Assembly (NCBI GenBank): GCA_904393575.1
Contig: CAJFMZ010000007.1
Coordinates: 1-33,644, forward strand
Length of the DNA stretch: 33,644 nucleotides
Direction of reading: 5' to 3'
Source of the DNA: an uncultured Sellimonas sp.
GTDB taxonomy: Bacteria > Bacillota > Clostridia > Lachnospirales > Lachnospiraceae
The position numbers and the translations under genes are program-made. Of this stretch, positions 31,971-33,644 are shown one piece after another; within the stretch, counting starts at the first letter, position 1, and every line of letters begins with the position of its first letter. The notes under the pieces were generated by a model. It worked only from the letters and a program-made list of their open reading frames with translations, was not told the DNA's origin and searched no databases.

Positions 31971-32712
31971 CGTTTTTACTCCTCCGTCTCTTTTTCGTTG
32001 CCTTTGCAGCCAGCACCATATAATAAATTCCAAGTCCCAGAATCATCAAGCATACTGTCGCTCCCGTCATCCCGTTCGCCATACGTGCAAAAGACTCCTC
32101 TCCGCCTCCAAACTGTGCAATCATCGCAGTCTGCAGAGAAAGGATCGATACACATGCATCTACATAGCCGATATCACGGATGATCATCAATGACAGTGCC
32201 CGCCTTTTCCTTGCCCGGAACACATTTATCACCGCAAAAATGATCTTACAGAAAGTATAGAATGCCACCGCATAAATCACAATACCCGGATAGTTCTTCC
32301 CTCCGTCTGCATTGGTCAGCAGAACCACTGCCCCACCCAGAATGACGGCCATGCTGAAAAACAACATCCCGTAGCGCCGGCAGAGCGCTCTTTGGATTTT
32401 CCTTCGCTGTTTCCCCTTTTTCGTCGCCTGTCCCTTCCGTTTTACAAGCCAGTAACACCGCATGATACTTAAAAGGAAGTAGTAGGCGGAAAGCGTTCCA
32501 AACCACGGCGATGCTCCCAGCCAGCCGACAATCCCGTTGAAAAATGCAAATATGACATTGAAAGCAAATCCACACACGGAAAATATTCCGATCCGGACTC
32601 TTTCATTCTGGATCATGCGGACGATCATTCCGTCCGGATTCAGATTGCTGCACACTCTTTGTTTCCAGTCTGTTCTCTTTCGCTTCCTCATACGGTTGCC
32701 CCCGACCATCAT
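31942..32712 (-). CDS. Multi-pass membrane protein heading a two-component operon
   Basis: This encodes up to 256 residues. A basic N-terminus (RMRKRKRTDWKQR) is followed by about six membrane segments (approximately 42-62, 70-86, 112-132, 141-163, 180-200, 212-232) and a basic tail (AKATKKRRRSKN). I recognise no named family. The start is uncertain. The pair of ATG codons at 32707-32712 has no good ribosome-binding site, while an ATG at 32689-32691 is preceded by GGGGG at seven bases. It is first in an operon with the regulator, kinase and small membrane protein, and divergent from the DUF6442/XRE pair. It may transmit a membrane signal to the kinase, which lacks an external domain (inference). 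Confidence 0.75.
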   Translation of the reverse strand: MMVGGNRMRKRKRTDWKQRVCSNLNPDGMIVRMIQNERVRIGIFSVCGFAFNVIFAFFNGIVGWLGASPWFGTLSAYYFLLSIMRCYWLVKRKGQATKKGKQRRKIQRALCRRYGMLFFSMAVILGGAVVLLTNADGGKNYPGIVIYAVAFYTFCKIIFAVINVFRARKRRALSLMIIRDIGYVDACVSILSLQTAMIAQFGGGEESFARMANGMTGATVCLMILGLGIYYMVLAAKATKKRRRSKNDDTYPCCGR

Positions 32713-32786
32713 TTTGATACATTTTATCCCTGTTTCGTTTCTCTATTGTTTGTGTTTTGTTTCTAAATTGTTAATTGATTTAAAAT

Positions 32787-32862
32787 GCCAAGAAAACTTT
32801 GCATTCAACATTGACAAGTTTACCTGGAATAGATATGATAAAAACAGCCAAGTAAACTTGGC
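32787..32862. promoter_or_regulatory. Three related operator-like palindromes
   Basis: A perfect palindrome GCCAAGT-AA-ACTTGGC (32847-32862) has a 14/16 copy, GCCAAGAAAACTTTGC (32787-32802), and a looser reversed copy around the -35 box (32813-32828, best 14-base core 12/14). The middle copy overlaps the promoter and the others flank it, as expected for autorepression by the XRE protein at 33230-33436. Confidence 0.6.
32811..32839 (+). promoter_or_regulatory. Promoter of the DUF6442/XRE pair
   Basis: Perfect TTGACA (32811-32816), 17 bases, TATGAT (32834-32839). The start point near 32846 lies at the third palindrome. Confidence 0.75.
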
Positions 32863-32883
32863 AACACGAAAGGGCGAAAGACT

Positions 32884-33216
32884 ATGAATAAAGAAGAAAT
32901 TTTAGCAAAAAGCAGAGAAGAGCATAAGAACAAAGACATTTATGAAGAAGAGCTTATCAAACAGGGAAGTACGATTGTTAACGGCGTCATGGTGATTCTT
33001 GCAACTGTATTTTTTGTAATTCAGGTTTTGACAGGAGGCGGAATTAACTATGGTTTATATGCCATCGTGTTTTGCTATTCCATGGTGTTATCCTGGATGA
33101 AATGGACAAAGCGTAGACAGCGCCAATCGTTTCTGCTGGCACTGCTCTATACGGTCTGTGTTTTACTATTTTCCATCGTCCATATCTATACTCTGATCAC
33201 TGGAAATCTTTCATAA
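32884..33216 (+). CDS. DUF6442 family small membrane protein
   Basis: This encodes 110 residues. An acidic/basic soluble head (MNKEEILAKSREEHKNKDIY) is followed by three hydrophobic segments (about 31-49, 54-72, 83-105) with a basic loop TKRRQRQ. I recognise it as the DUF6442 type that commonly sits next to a small XRE regulator. AAAGGG stands nine bases before the ATG. The XRE gene starts 13 bases after its stop. Such pairs may form a membrane-linked regulatory switch in which the membrane protein holds or senses for the DNA-binding protein. That is inference from gene order. Confidence 0.78.
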   Translation: MNKEEILAKSREEHKNKDIYEEELIKQGSTIVNGVMVILATVFFVIQVLTGGGINYGLYAIVFCYSMVLSWMKWTKRRQRQSFLLALLYTVCVLLFSIVHIYTLITGNLS

Positions 33217-33229
33217 GGGGGACAGCGAT

Positions 33230-33436
33230 TTGGATGAAAAACTGATATTAAAAAACCATTTGAAGGATGCCAGAGCGGAAAAAAGGCTGTCACAGGCCCA
33301 GCTGGCTGAAATGGTCGGTGTTTCCCGGAATACCATAAGTTCCATTGAAACAGGACAGTTCAATCCCACTGCAAAACTGGCACTGATTCTTTGTATTGCA
33401 TTGGATAAAAAGTTTGAGGAACTATTTTATTTTTAG
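33230..33436 (+). CDS. Small XRE-family transcriptional regulator
   Basis: This encodes 68 residues, a single helix-turn-helix domain of the YozG-like size: LKDARAEKRLSQAQLAEMVGV is the first helices, SRNTISSIETGQFNPT the recognition helix, and LALILCIALDKKFEELFYF the ending. The start is TTG at 33230-33232, supported by AAGGGGG about seven bases upstream. The nearby ATG is out of frame. With no ligand domain it is probably controlled by its level or by its membrane partner. It likely binds the palindromes at 32787-32862 (inference). Terminators follow. Confidence 0.9.
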   Translation: MDEKLILKNHLKDARAEKRLSQAQLAEMVGVSRNTISSIETGQFNPTAKLALILCIALDKKFEELFYF

Positions 33437-33439
33437 GGA

Positions 33440-33475
33440 GGACTGTTCTGATGATCTTTTCATTTTGAACGGTCC
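33440..33475 (+). terminator. First hairpin after the XRE gene
   Basis: GGACTGTTC (33440-33448) pairs with GAACGGTCC (33467-33475) with one wobble pair, an 18-base loop and TTTCACTT following. It is weaker than the next one. Confidence 0.5.
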
Positions 33476-33510
33476 TTTCACTTACCCGAATGAATATCGA
33501 TCAGAAAAAA

Positions 33511-33544
33511 GAACCCGGAAAGCGTTGACTTTCCGGGTTCTTTT
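33511..33544. terminator. Strong bidirectional terminator
   Basis: GAACCCGGAAAG (33511-33522) and CTTTCCGGGTTC (33529-33540) form a perfect 12-bp stem with a six-base loop. TTTT follows on the plus strand and six T residues follow on the minus strand, so it ends both the XRE unit and the tRNA transcript. Confidence 0.92.
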
Positions 33545-33549
33545 CAGAG

Positions 33550-33621
33550 AGGCGCAGACCGGATTTGAACCGGTGAATCGAGGTGTTGCAGACCTATGCC
33601 TTACCACTTGGCTACTGCGCC
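33550..33621 (-). tRNA. tRNA-Cys (GCA)
   Basis: On the minus strand the acceptor arm GGCGCAG (33621-33615) pairs with CTGCGCC (33557-33551). The D arm is GCC...GGC, the anticodon loop CTGCAAC carries GCA, and the T arm ACCGG-TTCAAAT-CCGGT is perfect. The discriminator is U, as in tRNA-Cys. The top pair of the anticodon stem is a mismatch (U-C). No CCA is encoded. A terminator follows directly. Confidence 0.95.
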
Positions 33622-33630
33622 GTACACTAT

Positions 33631-33636
33631 ATTATA
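33631..33636 (-). promoter_or_regulatory. -10 element of tRNA-Cys
   Basis: TATAAT on the minus strand, nine bases before the tRNA 5' end. The -35 region would lie beyond the right edge of the window. Confidence 0.5.
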
Positions 33637-33644
33637 TTATCATA

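Noticed and set aside
1..33644. CRISPR array, prophage or defence island
   Set aside because: No regularly spaced direct repeats, cas-like, phage structural, integrase or nuclease genes were seen.

Overview
The window looks like a chromosomal piece of an anaerobic gut-type Firmicute, most likely a member of the Lachnospiraceae. This is inferred from several things. The two-hydroxyacyl-CoA dehydratase/activase proteins contain oxygen-sensitive iron-sulfur families. The Shine-Dalgarno sites are purine-rich AGGAGG types, and the promoters are classical TTGACA/TATAAT with 17-bp spacers. There are many AgrA/AgrC-type and OmpR-type two-component systems, an XRE/DUF6442 pair, and a tRNA-Cys without an encoded CCA. 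I could not assign a species. Most genes lie on the minus strand. 

Region by region: 1-95 is the 5' end of a group II intron (minus strand), sitting just behind a terminator and a short broken reading frame. 518-793 is a small membrane protein. 857-4282 (minus) is a LytTR response regulator, a GHKL sensor kinase, a DUF3887 lipoprotein and a DUF1648/PH-like membrane protein, read as one operon. 4414-5256 is a secreted C39-like cysteine peptidase. 5543-12238 (minus) holds a threonine-aldolase-family enzyme, a 2-hydroxyacyl-CoA dehydratase subunit, a second subunit fused to its own ATP-dependent activase, and a large FtsX-like permease without an adjacent ATPase. 12306-14913 (minus) holds a stand-alone riboflavin kinase, a DUF3810 membrane metalloprotein, and LrgA and LrgB. 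A divergent promoter pair then leads to a plus-strand cyclopropane-fatty-acid synthase with a structured mRNA leader. A type IV prepilin-peptidase-like gene converges on it, and the two stop codons overlap. 16818-18936 is a PhoP/PhoR-like two-component system. 19074-23459 is a 1461-residue giant activase/dehydratase-like protein with its own strong promoter and a hairpin leader. 

23460-24275 is the most unusual stretch. It holds a degraded cupin gene, a palindrome matching (12 of 14 bases) another palindrome in front of the ADP-ribosylglycohydrolase gene, and an orphan plus-strand transcription unit. That unit has a consensus promoter, two strong ribosome-binding sites and a terminator, but no gene of normal size. 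Then follow (minus) an ADP-ribosylglycohydrolase-family protein that seems to lack about 60 internal residues, undecaprenyl-diphosphate phosphatase, an EamA transporter and a CtpE-like P-type ATPase. A REP-like perfect palindrome comes next. After it lies a four-gene operon (membrane protein, OmpR-type regulator, sensor kinase, small membrane protein). At the right edge a divergently read DUF6442 membrane protein and XRE repressor have three related operator-like palindromes around their promoter, followed by a bidirectional terminator and tRNA-Cys(GCA). 

Taken together the region is mostly regulatory and cell-envelope functions (three two-component systems, UppP, Cfa, LrgAB, P-type ATPase) plus two independent systems of the radical 2-hydroxyacyl-CoA dehydratase/activase superfamily. 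I saw no CRISPR array, prophage, intact insertion sequence or defence island.
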